Shown: one piece after another, positions 1 to 9,600 of the stretch
Position numbering within the stretch: the first letter of the stretch is position 1
Layout of the letters: every line of letters starts with the position of its first letter
Source of the DNA: Lacrimispora indolis DSM 755
GTDB taxonomy: Bacteria; Bacillota; Clostridia; Lachnospirales; Lachnospiraceae
DNA: 64,000 nt
Direction of reading: 5' to 3'
NCBI RefSeq assembly: GCF_000526995.1
Contig: NZ_AZUI01000001.1
Location: 310,001 to 374,000, forward strand
The notes under the pieces: generated by a model
Seen by the model: only the letters and a program-made list of their open reading frames with translations
Told to the model about the DNA's origin: nothing
Database searches by the model: none
Made by a program: the position numbers and the translations under genes

Positions 1-216
1 TTTATTTCAACAGTACTAAAATATATATTCGCCCTAATTTCAAGTTAAAGACAAATGTTGTACACTCCGGTTTCTCATAAATCTTAAAATTGGAAGAAAG
101 GTCTTTTCGAGTAAACTAAACCTACCATAAAATACCTTTTGATCCCATAAACCGGCCAATATTTCAGTTCGTTTATGATGCTTATGCCCTCTTCCTTACT
201 TACAAAATGCATTAGC

Positions 217-245
217 AGTATAACATATTTTGTATGTATTTACAA
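217..245 (-). promoter_or_regulatory. Possible leftward promoter at the window edge
   Basis: On the minus strand a TTGTAA -35 (240-245) and a TATACT -10 (217-222) are separated by 17 bases. It would drive transcription leftward out of the window. The remaining DNA from 1 to about 365 is AT-rich and I see no open reading frame, RNA fold or repeat in it that I can support, so the transcribed gene must lie beyond the edge. Confidence 0.4.
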
Positions 246-366
246 CCTATTGGTATTGACTACATTTTAGGGAGATTCTTCTGTCCGGGCCTTGTATGAC
301 CGGTACAGCAACCGTTTAAGCAGCTGTGAGCATGATGATCATGGATTGGAAGATTGGAAAAATAAA

Positions 367-400
367 AAACACCCAAAGGATTCTCATCCTTCGGGTGCTT
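367..400 (-). terminator. Rho-independent terminator of the surface-protein operon
   Basis: On the minus strand a stem CACCCGAAGGAT / ATCCTTTGGGTG is followed by a TTTTTTATTTTT tract. It lies just after the stop codon of the secreted protein ending at 410 and so closes the long leftward operon. Confidence 0.85.
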
Positions 401-409
401 ACAGCTATA

Positions 410-1243
410 TCAGCCTTGAGGCAGTGCGCTGATTTTTTCTTTGTTCTCTTCAGAATTAAGTATTCTATATACATTCCGTTCGGAATCTGACAGATTGTAT
501 ACATCCATACCCGAAGGCTGCACTACACGGATCACAGCATTTGCTCCTGTTTTTGCTCCATTTACAATATTCAGGCTCCAATATATGGATTGAAGCTCAG
601 CAAAGTCATCCGTGCCCGTAATTTGTATCTCATAGGGATAATTCTCGGTCTGTCCATGTCTTATGGCATAGATGGAAAGTGCTTCACAAAAATTATCTTC
701 CCCTTCTATGAGAGTATAGGTTTCTGACATGCCCAGCAAATCAGCGATATAATCAATGCGCTCATCCAGGCTGCTGTGTGCGGCATGCATCGCTTCCGCA
801 ACATTCGGATTGCTCTCGTTTTCTTGCAGGACTGGCAGCTCCTCCCGAATCAGAATCCCACCGCTTCCACCAGTTCCTGCCTCCGGCAGATTTTCTCCTT
901 CATAGTCAGATCCATCTGGCATAGCCTGGGAAGGGGTTCCCTCCGTTTCTTTGGAGGTCTCCAGGGATTCGCTTTGTTCCGGTTGGTCTATAGCTGCTTC
1001 CTGATCCTCCTCCTCATTATCGCTTTCTTCAGGATACTCCCCATCTCCTGGAATCGGCTCCATGTTGTCCTGGGGTTCAGACTCTGTAACTTGAGGCTCA
1101 GACTCTGTAACTTGAGGCTCAGACTCTGCAGCCTGGAGCTCATCAAGCTGGATTTCCTCCTGTGCAGATACCGGAAGGATGGCTCGTGCGACCAATCCGG
1201 TAAACAAAACCGCACACAAGACAATTGTACTCCATTTTTTCAT
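410..1243 (-). CDS. Secreted protein with acidic repeats, function unknown
   Basis: This 277-residue protein begins with a clear signal peptide (MKKWSTIVLCAVLFTG..., cleavage near residue 27). Residues about 35-110 are a low-complexity acidic, Ser/Glu/Pro-rich stretch that includes three tandem copies of a TESEPQV-type heptad. The C-terminal part, about residues 145-277, looks folded but matches no family I recognise. It is the last gene of the leftward sortase/pilin operon and is followed directly by a terminator, so it is probably surface- or secretion-associated. It has no sorting motif or C-terminal membrane segment. It could be an accessory or shed component of the appendage; this is inference from position only. 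Confidence 0.8.
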   Translation of the reverse strand: MKKWSTIVLCAVLFTGLVARAILPVSAQEEIQLDELQAAESEPQVTESEPQVTESEPQDNMEPIPGDGEYPEESDNEEEDQEAAIDQPEQSESLETSKETEGTPSQAMPDGSDYEGENLPEAGTGGSGGILIREELPVLQENESNPNVAEAMHAAHSSLDERIDYIADLLGMSETYTLIEGEDNFCEALSIYAIRHGQTENYPYEIQITGTDDFAELQSIYWSLNIVNGAKTGANAVIRVVQPSGMDVYNLSDSERNVYRILNSEENKEKISALPQG

Positions 1244-1256
1244 TTGACCTTCCTCC

Positions 1257-1724
1257 TTATTTACATTCTATCTCCTCGGGCAAATTGCCGGGACCGTCTG
1301 TTTCATTCTTTTCTATTGCATATTGCGGCGGCGTCTCCGCATATTCCGGATCGCCAAGCAGTTTTCCAATTTCATTTTTAATCCTTTGAAATGCAAGAAT
1401 CTTATACCGTTCAAGAGAGGATATTTCTTCCTGCAATACAGTTTTCTTCTTGTGCAGTACTGCCAGTTCATGGGCACATTCCTGCTTCGTTTGTTCCATT
1501 AAATCTGCCGCTGCCTTTTGCCCAATCAGAAGCGCTTCCGAAATCTGACTCTTCATCTCCATATATTCTGCCTGAACGCTGCGCAGCTGTTCAAGCTCCC
1601 TGCACTGCTCATCGGCTGCTGCCGCAATCTTATCAAGTAAAAGATCCACTTCCCTGGCATCATAGCATTTACTGAATCTTCTTGTCAGCTTAACCGTATC
1701 TATCGATTCTTTCGTTAATATCAC
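1257..1724 (-). CDS. DivIVA-like coiled-coil protein
   Basis: The 155-residue product is cytoplasmic and mostly alpha-helical. The N-terminus (RRFSKCYDAREVDLLLDKI) matches the DivIVA/GpsB pattern F-x-x-x-x-Y-D-x-x-E-V-D-x-x-L-D, followed by a coiled coil through about residue 115 and a polar tail. DivIVA-type proteins mark curved membranes and division sites. Sitting between a sortase gene and a secreted-protein gene, this one may position the appendage machinery at a pole or septum, which is inference. The start is a GTG at 1724, preceded by GGAAG with nine bases of spacing. The length is short for DivIVA itself, so it is a family relative rather than the housekeeping copy. Confidence 0.7.
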   Translation of the reverse strand: MILTKESIDTVKLTRRFSKCYDAREVDLLLDKIAAAADEQCRELEQLRSVQAEYMEMKSQISEALLIGQKAAADLMEQTKQECAHELAVLHKKKTVLQEEISSLERYKILAFQRIKNEIGKLLGDPEYAETPPQYAIEKNETDGPGNLPEEIECK

Positions 1725-1752
1725 TTTTTGTTACTTCCTTTCGTACCTGTTT

Positions 1753-2556
1753 TTATGCTCCATATTCTGGCCTTAAAACTCCGATTACAATATACCGGGC
1801 ATCGTCAAACTCATAGCTGCACGTGGAAAGCACAATAAACTTATCACGGTCCGTATATTCTGTGCCGCTTTCAAAGGTTGTTTTTGATGATGCGTGTGAC
1901 AGCAGCGCTTCCAGATTTCCTTCGAACATAAATGCCTGGTCACGCCATTGATCTGCACCGATGACACAGCCATATTTCAGATCTATCCGGTAGTTTCCCT
2001 GTTCTGTATAAAGGTACAGGTAAGGGTACTGTTCAAAATATTTCTGTTCCTTATATTTTACCAGGGAACCAAACATCTTGCCCGATTTCATGTTGTGCCC
2101 GTAAATGATGCTCAACCTGCCGCTAAAATCCGGCGGACAGCTGTAGTCAAGAAATAATGTTCCGTTCACATGATAAGTTCCGTCCGGCAGATGGTGTAGA
2201 TACCAGTTGTAATCGTCGGAGCACATAACAGGATAGTCGATTTCAGTATCAGGACAGTAAAGCCATACAGCAGCGTCAGTATTAACTTTTTGAAGCATTT
2301 CAAAATCTATGTAGATTGACGGAATATCCACCAGCGCCAATGCTTCTGATTCAGAAGCATTGGCACCTGCCGGATGCCGGATCTGCGTTTGCAGCTGCTT
2401 ATAGTTTTGATCCCCTTCTGCATAAATCTGTAAGCTTTCCCTCATCTTGTACCAGGAAAACACCATAACACAGACTGAAACCATTAGAAGGAACCCTGCT
2501 GCGATTTTCATTGGTTTTTGCCTTTTTCTCATGAGCTTCCCATCATTCTCTTTCAT
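1753..2556 (-). CDS. Class B sortase (first of two)
   Basis: This is a membrane-anchored transpeptidase that cleaves a sorting motif and joins the substrate to the wall or to another pilin subunit. An N-terminal membrane segment (around IAAGFLLMVSVCVMVFSW) is followed by the sortase fold. The SrtB-type histidine motif YGHNMKSGKMFGSL and the catalytic cysteine in VLSTCSYEF are both present, with a C-terminal Arg (DDARYIVIGVLR) in the expected place. I chose the ATG at 2556 because it overlaps the stop codon of the preceding pilin as ATGA, suggesting translational coupling; a longer frame to 2622 would overlap that gene by 70 bases. The adjacent pilin is its likely substrate. Confidence 0.9.
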   Translation of the reverse strand: MKENDGKLMRKRQKPMKIAAGFLLMVSVCVMVFSWYKMRESLQIYAEGDQNYKQLQTQIRHPAGANASESEALALVDIPSIYIDFEMLQKVNTDAAVWLYCPDTEIDYPVMCSDDYNWYLHHLPDGTYHVNGTLFLDYSCPPDFSGRLSIIYGHNMKSGKMFGSLVKYKEQKYFEQYPYLYLYTEQGNYRIDLKYGCVIGADQWRDQAFMFEGNLEALLSHASSKTTFESGTEYTDRDKFIVLSTCSYEFDDARYIVIGVLRPEYGA

Positions 2557-3749
2557 CTGCCAATGGCTTTTACCGTTTCCTCTGTTTTGCGTCTGCTGGT
2601 AAAGATCAGATAGATAATACAACAGGCCGCTACGATAAAACTGCCCAAAAACATTGCTGTATAGAACCCGAATCTGATAGAATCGCCGGTTTTGGGTATG
2701 CCGATTTGGGATAGTCCGGCTTTGGGTATGCGCGTTTCGGATACGTCAGCTTCAGGTACACCTGTCTGGGGTGCGCCGGCTTTGGGTACTCCGGCATCTA
2801 CGCCTTTGATGCTGCCTTTGCCACTTCCCCCATTTCCGCTGCCTCCACTACTTCCACCACTGTACTTGTTTATAAAAATACAGGATTCCACTTGCTTATT
2901 GGATCCGTTTGTCACTGTCCGAGTAACATCCAGCTGGCCGTTCACATCCTTCACAACATCTGTAATCGTGTAAACAGTGGTATCATAAGTGTATCTCGAT
3001 TGTCTGGTGTTCACTTCAGAGATGGTGTAATAATACGTTCCTTCCCTGGTGTATGTCCATGAGCCAAAGTCCTTCTTACCTGAACCCGTAATAGTTATGG
3101 TTTTCACACCATTGGCACTGCCCTCAGGCATGGGATTTGCCTCATTCTTTGCTTTCAGTAAAAAGGTGAAGGTGCTGGCTTTAGACGGATTTCCGGATAC
3201 AGTTTTTTTCACCGGCGGATCGACCATGATTTCAGGCTTGCTTGCAAGAGGAGTATAAGTGTTTTTAAACTCAATACGGCCCGCCTTGCTGCCATCACCT
3301 TTTTGGACAGTAATTTCCGTTACAAGATGATTAGCCGGCTGTCTCACATAGACAGTCAACGAATAAACCTCATTGTCGTAACTATATCCTGCTGCAGAGG
3401 AAAACGTATTTCCTTTGATTTCATAACGGTAGATACCGGTATTGTTAAAGGAAATCGGATCAATATTTTTGCTGCCAGTTCCATCGACTGTGAAGGAATA
3501 AACGCCGCTGATACTTCCCGCTGGCATTGGATTTGCGGCATCCATTGAGGTTAACGTGTAAGAAAACACACTGTTCACACCCAAAGCAAAGCTATTCTTT
3601 ATAAAGACCTGGTCTATGCGTAATGTGACCGGCACCGAAGTGACCGCTGCATAAGCGGCCCTGGGAAGTACCATAACCAAAATGAATAGAACAAACAGAC
3701 AAACCATGGTTGTTATTCTTTTACCCTGTGCTTTATGTAAAAAAGGCAT
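2553..3749 (-). CDS. Pilin-like surface protein with IPKTG sorting signal
   Basis: The 398-residue protein has a signal peptide (ending near AAYAA), then two repeated domains, about residues 40-170 and 178-300, of the Spy0128/T-antigen pilin type that form internal Lys-Asn isopeptide bonds. Each carries the typical 'PMPEGSANGVKTITITGSG' style strand, a TYDTTVYT strand and a terminal Asn-rich FINKY/FKNTY strand. After a Gly/Ser linker comes a tail of degenerate five-residue repeats (VPKAG, APQTG, IPKAG and similar) ending in a genuine IPKTGD sorting motif, hydrophobic segment and basic tail. It is the likely substrate of one or both flanking class B sortases and a candidate minor or major pilin. 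Confidence 0.9.
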   Translation of the reverse strand: MPFLHKAQGKRITTMVCLFVLFILVMVLPRAAYAAVTSVPVTLRIDQVFIKNSFALGVNSVFSYTLTSMDAANPMPAGSISGVYSFTVDGTGSKNIDPISFNNTGIYRYEIKGNTFSSAAGYSYDNEVYSLTVYVRQPANHLVTEITVQKGDGSKAGRIEFKNTYTPLASKPEIMVDPPVKKTVSGNPSKASTFTFLLKAKNEANPMPEGSANGVKTITITGSGKKDFGSWTYTREGTYYYTISEVNTRQSRYTYDTTVYTITDVVKDVNGQLDVTRTVTNGSNKQVESCIFINKYSGGSSGGSGNGGSGKGSIKGVDAGVPKAGAPQTGVPEADVSETRIPKAGLSQIGIPKTGDSIRFGFYTAMFLGSFIVAACCIIYLIFTSRRKTEETVKAIGR

Positions 3750-3755
3750 CTTCCA

Positions 3756-4688
3756 CTACTCCTTTACGCGCTTTCTTTTTAATATATAATGAATGGCAAT
3801 TACAAACAGGATGATCAAAACTATTAATAGCGTGATCCGCAGCCACACAGGGGTGCTCTCCCAGATGCCGTCTTGCATGTCTACCAGCACCTGCCCGTTT
3901 GCTTCCCTTATATTTTCCGTATTAAAGGTATTGCTGTAGCACTCGTTCGTAATTCTTGCTGCAAGAATGTCCCTTCCATTGGTTGAATCGGAAGAACATG
4001 TGGTCAAAAGCAGGATATGATCTTCTGCAGTCACTCCAATATCCCGGGTATACAGGGCCTTATCCATGAGGTTTTGCAGGTATGCCTGCTGTGCCTCCCT
4101 GCCCTGGATGCAGGGTGTAAATACGCCTCCATCGTATGCATCAGTCTTAATAAAGGCAAAAAATTCCAGTCCATGATCTTTGCCGCTGAAATACAGATTT
4201 CCATAAATGCGGCTGTCAAAAAAGTTCTTATTGCTAAAGGAACCAAGATCTCCGAACATCGCTTGTTTTTCCATGTGATGTCCGTACAAAATGCTGTTAA
4301 AGTCCTGGAAGTCCTTGTTGTTTAAATAATCCAGGAAGATTGCTCCTGAAAGGGAGTAGGTCCCAAAGACACTGGTATTCACATATTTTGCATTGTCGGT
4401 ACCCTGCGCGATGGGATAGTCTATATTGGTACCATAGACAGTCAGCCAGCCAAACACCTCCGGGTTCATAGCCTGAAGCTCTGTAAAGGATACACTGTCT
4501 TCCTCTGCACTGGGCTTGTAAACCGCGAACCGGGAGGCGTCTGCTGCCTGGTATACCTGGTCAGAGTCCCACATGGCATAGGCGGAAACCGCTATCATCA
4601 GCAGAATGATCGTCAGTATCATGAAATCAACCACATTGCTTGCGACCTTTACTGCTATTCTGCCGATCTTTATTGCTGCTATGTTCAT
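3756..4688 (-). CDS. Class B sortase with C-terminal membrane segment (second of two)
   Basis: This 310-residue sortase has an N-terminal membrane segment (residues about 18-38) and the SrtB-type motifs YGHHMEKQAMFGDL (catalytic His) and LLLTTCSSD (catalytic Cys), with an Arg in GRDILAAR shortly after. Unlike a simple SrtB it also ends in a second hydrophobic helix (VWLRITLLIVLIILFVIAI) and a basic tail, a layout more usual for pilus-polymerising class C enzymes. It lies between the two pilin genes with gaps of 6 and 48 bases. I infer that it assembles the appendage; which of the two sortases polymerises and which anchors cannot be told from sequence. Confidence 0.9.
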   Translation of the reverse strand: MNIAAIKIGRIAVKVASNVVDFMILTIILLMIAVSAYAMWDSDQVYQAADASRFAVYKPSAEEDSVSFTELQAMNPEVFGWLTVYGTNIDYPIAQGTDNAKYVNTSVFGTYSLSGAIFLDYLNNKDFQDFNSILYGHHMEKQAMFGDLGSFSNKNFFDSRIYGNLYFSGKDHGLEFFAFIKTDAYDGGVFTPCIQGREAQQAYLQNLMDKALYTRDIGVTAEDHILLLTTCSSDSTNGRDILAARITNECYSNTFNTENIREANGQVLVDMQDGIWESTPVWLRITLLIVLIILFVIAIHYILKRKRVKE

Positions 4689-4736
4689 ATGGACTCCTTC
4701 CCGGTATTATTTTATATCAGCCTTACCGGCTGACAT

Positions 4737-6038
4737 TTAATGCTTGGAACCGTAAACACGTCTTTTATTTGATTTCACTACTACGAAAGCAGTAAACGCA
4801 CCTGCCCCTATGATCAGAATCATGATAAAGGGAAGGTTATTGATTACAACGCCCGTAGGAGTTATGGTTTTAAACATGCTGGTAAAATCAGCACCATTCT
4901 TACTCTCACCGATAAGCCATGATCCGGTACTGAGGTTTTGTCCCTCAGGAGCAGTTAAATCCGGAGTTATCACGGAGCCGTTGGAAGTAATCCGGGCTTT
5001 CGGAGTATAACCCACAGCACCTTGTAAATTCGCAACATATGTTGCTCCAACTTCTAAATCATTGAAAACCAGTATCTGGTTATGTTTGAGGTTGATCACC
5101 TTTGTTGCTCCTGTTGTTACTTTAATATACTTTTTGCCGTTATCATCGGTTTGAATGCTGCCTGTGTCACCAGAAGCTACATTGGCATCCCCTGTTACCA
5201 CACCGGTAGAATCAATTACATATGCCTTGTAGGTCACCTCGTCCGTCAACACAGCAGGTTTGGTTATTGAAATATCATAGCTGAAGTATTTTGTCTGGTC
5301 AGCAAAATCACCTGCTACAACCTTACTGATGGCAAGAACCTGATTCCCGGGAATTGTTGGGTCCACGCCTCCGGTATTCTTTGTATAGGCATTGCGGAAG
5401 ACAAGACCGCTGTAGCTGCCGCTTCCCGTAGGACCGCCGGGATTTGGATTAATCTTTTCGCCGGAACCATCTGTACCGTCGTCATTTACAAGGATTTTAG
5501 TAACAATCGTTTCTACATAGAAACCTGAGTGATCGTTTTTCTCTTTTACATAGTAACTGATTTCATATTTTGCCTGAGAATAAATCATGGTTTCCTTCGC
5601 AGGATCTGCAATAGTATAGGTGTTCTCATTCTCCGTAATGTCGTATGTATATATGCCCGTACTTGTAAAGGTGGGAGTCACTTCCACTTCTTTTGGCACG
5701 CTTTTGATTCCGGTTTGGCTGTCTGTGCTGCCCGCATCGGTGCTGGAGAATAAAACAGTTACAGGTGAAATGTCCGGCATCTGGCTCAAAGCAGATTGTG
5801 TTGTTTCTCCCATATAGTTTTTCTTTGTGAAAGAAAAAGTGAAATTCGCCGCAGGTGTCGTTGTTCCTTCCGGCATGTCCAGCATTTTTGTTATAGACGC
5901 TTTGGCAGGGTTGGTTTCACTTCCAGTGAGGGGACCGCCATCTGCAAATGCAGGTGCAGTAACTTCCAGGCACATTACCACGGCAAGTGCCGCCGTTAAG
6001 AGCATACGCGGGAACCGCTTTTTTTGTTTTTTAATCAT
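4737..6038 (-). CDS. Pilin-like isopeptide-domain surface protein, PTGV-type C-terminus
   Basis: The 433-residue protein starts with a signal peptide (cleavage near APAFA-DGG). Residues about 40-220 form a pilin isopeptide-linkage domain ending in FRNAYTKN, and residues 230-390 a second domain with the pattern ISKVVAGDFADQTKYFSYDI, the DUF7601-type domain also found at the end of the 1.1-k-residue protein nearby. There is no LPXTG; instead the C-terminus reads TPTGVVINNLPF followed by a hydrophobic helix and basic tail, a variant anchor seen in clostridial pilin-like proteins. It is the likely main shaft subunit by analogy with other loci, but that is inference. Confidence 0.88.
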   Translation of the reverse strand: MIKKQKKRFPRMLLTAALAVVMCLEVTAPAFADGGPLTGSETNPAKASITKMLDMPEGTTTPAANFTFSFTKKNYMGETTQSALSQMPDISPVTVLFSSTDAGSTDSQTGIKSVPKEVEVTPTFTSTGIYTYDITENENTYTIADPAKETMIYSQAKYEISYYVKEKNDHSGFYVETIVTKILVNDDGTDGSGEKINPNPGGPTGSGSYSGLVFRNAYTKNTGGVDPTIPGNQVLAISKVVAGDFADQTKYFSYDISITKPAVLTDEVTYKAYVIDSTGVVTGDANVASGDTGSIQTDDNGKKYIKVTTGATKVINLKHNQILVFNDLEVGATYVANLQGAVGYTPKARITSNGSVITPDLTAPEGQNLSTGSWLIGESKNGADFTSMFKTITPTGVVINNLPFIMILIIGAGAFTAFVVVKSNKRRVYGSKH

Positions 6039-6092
6039 TTTTTTACTCCTTATTTAATATTTAGCATGTTTATATATAGAAACACAAAGGTT

Positions 6093-6668
6093 TTATATAT
6101 CTCTTCGTCTGAGGATTGTTATCACTTTCCCCAGTGTGTCTTTGAAATCCACAGCGCCATATATGCGGCTGTCTGTGGCGTTTACCCGGCTGTCTCCAAG
6201 GACAAATACCTGCCCTTCCCTGACTGTAATCGGGAACTCCGCACCGACTTCGTACCGCTGAGTCGGGGCATATATCTTTGTTTCCTGCTGCAGTGCACCG
6301 TTGATGAACAGCCCTTCCTCCGTGATATCCACAATATCACCTGCCGTAGCAATCACCCTGCGCACCTGTTTTTTTCCCTCAAATTCCAGCACAAGGGTAT
6401 CATCGGCCACATAGTTTTTGTCCAGTCGGTAGAAGATCACCAGGTCACCGTCTTTAACTGCAGGAGTCATAGAGGCGTCCACATTGCGGCAAAGGCCGAA
6501 CATAAAGGTGAAGCCTAGCAGCATGACCAGCAGCACCGCTGCAATCTTGGCTAACAGAAACAAAATTTCCATTAACAGAGAAGGTTCAGATACCATTACC
6601 GGTTCCCCTGGTGGTTCCCGGCTCCTTAAGATCCTTTTGGTTTTTGCATGTTTATAAACTTCTCCCAT
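6093..6668 (-). CDS. Signal peptidase I-like protein lacking the catalytic lysine
   Basis: This 191-residue S26-family membrane protein has one N-terminal membrane helix (residues about 33-58), the nucleophile motif ASMTPAVKDGD with Ser66, and the downstream box VLGDSRVNATDSRIYGAV. At the position of the general-base lysine, where family members read VKR, this protein reads QVRRVIATAGD, placing Arg103 where Lys should be. The other signal peptidase of the locus keeps the Lys. In some streptococcal pilus loci a catalytically altered SipA-type homologue is needed for pilus assembly rather than for cleavage, so a chaperone-like role is possible. It is located between two surface-protein genes and is probably co-transcribed with them. 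Confidence 0.88.
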   Translation of the reverse strand: MGEVYKHAKTKRILRSREPPGEPVMVSEPSLLMEILFLLAKIAAVLLVMLLGFTFMFGLCRNVDASMTPAVKDGDLVIFYRLDKNYVADDTLVLEFEGKKQVRRVIATAGDIVDITEEGLFINGALQQETKIYAPTQRYEVGAEFPITVREGQVFVLGDSRVNATDSRIYGAVDFKDTLGKVITILRRRDI

Positions 6669-6669
6669 G

Positions 6670-9600
6670 TTATAAACTCCTTTTATATCTGCGAAGGACT
6701 TTGCCAGTTCCCAGGCCGGCTCCCAGCAGCATGGGCAATGCCAGAAAAACTAAGGGCTTACTGCCTCCCGCTGATACACCGGTGGGCACAACGGCAGTTC
6801 TGGTATTTATATAAGCAAAGGTTTTGGCTGCATCAGCCAATGTACATATCCCTGTATCTGCTCCGGTATATATCGTATTTTCGTCCCGGAACGATGTGGT
6901 ATAGCCTGCAGCAAGGTTCTCAACAATTTGAACCTTGCTGTTCATTGCGGCACCTGCAATGGTAATTTGCTGGCCATGTTTCAGTGTGAACGCTGCTTCG
7001 CCGTTACTGTCCAGTGTCAGCATACCGCCTGCCGGAGCTTCCGCTCCCGATCCTGAAATAATACTGCCTGTATATATAAACTGTATTCCCCCTGGAAGCT
7101 TACTTCCGTTTTCATTCATAAACCTGATGGTGAAATTAAATTCCTTTGTTTTGTCGCCATAATCACCGGCTACTGTCTTGGAAACAGTAACGCTGCTGCT
7201 GAGCGCCCACTTTGCATACAGTTTCATATTACCTGTCACCGTATCTGAGGCAAAGTTCCAGGGATTTGTGCCGTTAATATCCCTGTACCAGCCCGCAAAG
7301 GAGTATCCGTCACGGGTAGGGCCGGGTGATGGTGCTGTAATGGTGCTGCCGGGTGCAACGATCTTTGGATGAACCAGATCTCCGCCACAGGAATCAAACT
7401 CCACTGTGTAAAAAATACCGGTTGCAGTCGTCTTATATCCAACGTCAAAGTTATTGTAAGCAAAGTCAAATGGCGCAGTAAAATGTGTTGTATAGATCTT
7501 TTGTGCATGCAGATTCATATCAACTTCACTTTTAATATTAGCCTTGCCGGCAATGTTATCGTTAAATACCACTTCATCTGAAGTAACCGTAAGGTTGGCC
7601 AGGGGCGTCACGTAAATGCCGCCGCCGTTGGGCGCCAGATTACCCTCAATTTTTCCGGCCTGGATTTTAACGGTTCCATTCGCTTCGCTGTAAATGCCGC
7701 CGCCGCTTTGCTTTGCCATATTGCCGAAAATTTCACCGCTTTCAACGACAATCGGACTCTGATTTAAATAAACTCCGCCGCCCCTGCCTGAATCGCTTTC
7801 CACTGATTCTGCAACATTGTTAGTGATTTTCCCACCATCCTTGATTGTAATGATACTGTTACCCCTGCCGTGGATACCACCGCCCTGACCTCCTCCAAAG
7901 CTGCCGTAGGAAGCAAGTGCAGCATTTCCGGAAATTTCACCGCCGCTGATTGTAAAAGTTGCTTGAGCATAAAGGTATACACCTCCGCCGTATCCCGCCG
8001 TATTGTTGGAGATATTTGAATTAATAACCGCAATATTTCCTCCGCTGCTCAGTATAGCACCGCCAAAGAAAGGCGACTTATTGCCGAAGATGCTGCAATC
8101 CTTGATTGTATTCATCATCTCTTCTGATGAACTTCTACCGTCTATGCCAATACCGCCGCCGCCCATCTCCGATTCATTGCCGGAGATTTCACTGCCAGTG
8201 ATGTTAATAGCCGCTGTAATACCTGAATTTGTGATAGAATTTATCTGAATCCCCCCGCCGGTCATTACCACTTTATTATTAGAGATTTTTGTATTATTGA
8301 CCGTCAGCGTGCCTGAAGCAAAGTATACTCCGCCTCCATGGGTTGATGTATTTCCAGAGATTTCACTGTCATCTATGGTGACGTTGGATTCTTTTCCATA
8401 CAACCCGCCACCCAGATGATTCCCTTGATTGGAACCGTATTGAGCAATATTATTACAGATTCTGCTGTCCCGGATAGAAACAATGCTGTTGTTAACATCA
8501 ACACCAGCTCCATTTTGCAGTGCAACATTTCCGGATATTTCAGTATTTTCAACGGTAAGATCACCTGAATCAACGTAAATTCCGGCTCCATTTTGGGACG
8601 CAGTATTTCCGGATATTTTAGTGCTTTCAACGGTGAGATTACCTGAATCAACGTAAATTCCGCCCCCATTTTGTGGTGAAGTATTTGCGGACATTTCAGT
8701 ACTTTGAATGGTAAGATTACCTGAATCAACATAAAATCCGCCGCCGTACATTTTCCCGATATTTCCGGTTATTTTACCGCCATGAAGAGTGAGCGCAGCT
8801 CCCGTATTAAGCAGAAAGCCGCCTCCGTACTGTGCATTACAATTCTGTATTACAGAATTGGTGAGGTTAAGCTTAAGAGATTTTCCAGCCTTAATCTCGA
8901 ATCCGCCACCATTTTTTTTCCCGTCAATCACGATATTTTCAAAGGTAAGTTCAATCGCACCGCCGTTAGAGCTTGAATCTATGATGAAGTGCCGCCTGGC
9001 ATTGGGCTGGGAAAAGGTAATCTGATTACCGGAACTGGAACGAAAGATAAGACTCTTATTAATGGTAATACTTTCACTTGATAAAAATCCAATGTCTCCT
9101 GATATTACGATTATATCGTTCTCCGCTGCCTGGCCTATGTATGTTTTCAACTGACTATAATTACTTGCCGTCCATACCCGCGCAGCCTTTTTACCCGGTA
9201 AGCGAATACCGGCGTTCACAGCCCCCTCCCCCGTATCTGTTTCCTCAGAAATTATAATCGTTTCACTGTATGCCATGATCGTTTCTTCGCCCACTTCAAC
9301 GATCTCAAATTTATTGTCTCCTGACATTCCAATCACTGGCAGCAGGTATTCTGTTTGCTCTATTATTTCAGGGGCAATGCCCACTACATAACTGCCTGGC
9401 TCTATGTTTTCAAAGCGGTAAGTACCATCGGTTCCGGTTTTGGCAGTCTGTACAGCAATATGAGGATCATCAGCCATATAGAGACTTACAGGATAATCTT
9501 CCACGCCTGACTCATCTTCATCCATCACGCCGTCCGCATTTTCATCCAGCCAAAGCCTTCCGCTGATGCTGCCGGACGACCCATAAGAAGGTTCCGTTAC

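Noticed and set aside
1..365. Possible riboswitch or T-box leader at the left edge
   Set aside because: No conserved T-box or known riboswitch motif was found; only a promoter-like sequence is supported.
7500..9000. Tandem repeats as a possible CRISPR-like or minisatellite array
   Set aside because: The periodicity comes from codons of the beta-helix repeats in a coding frame; units vary and there are no spacers.
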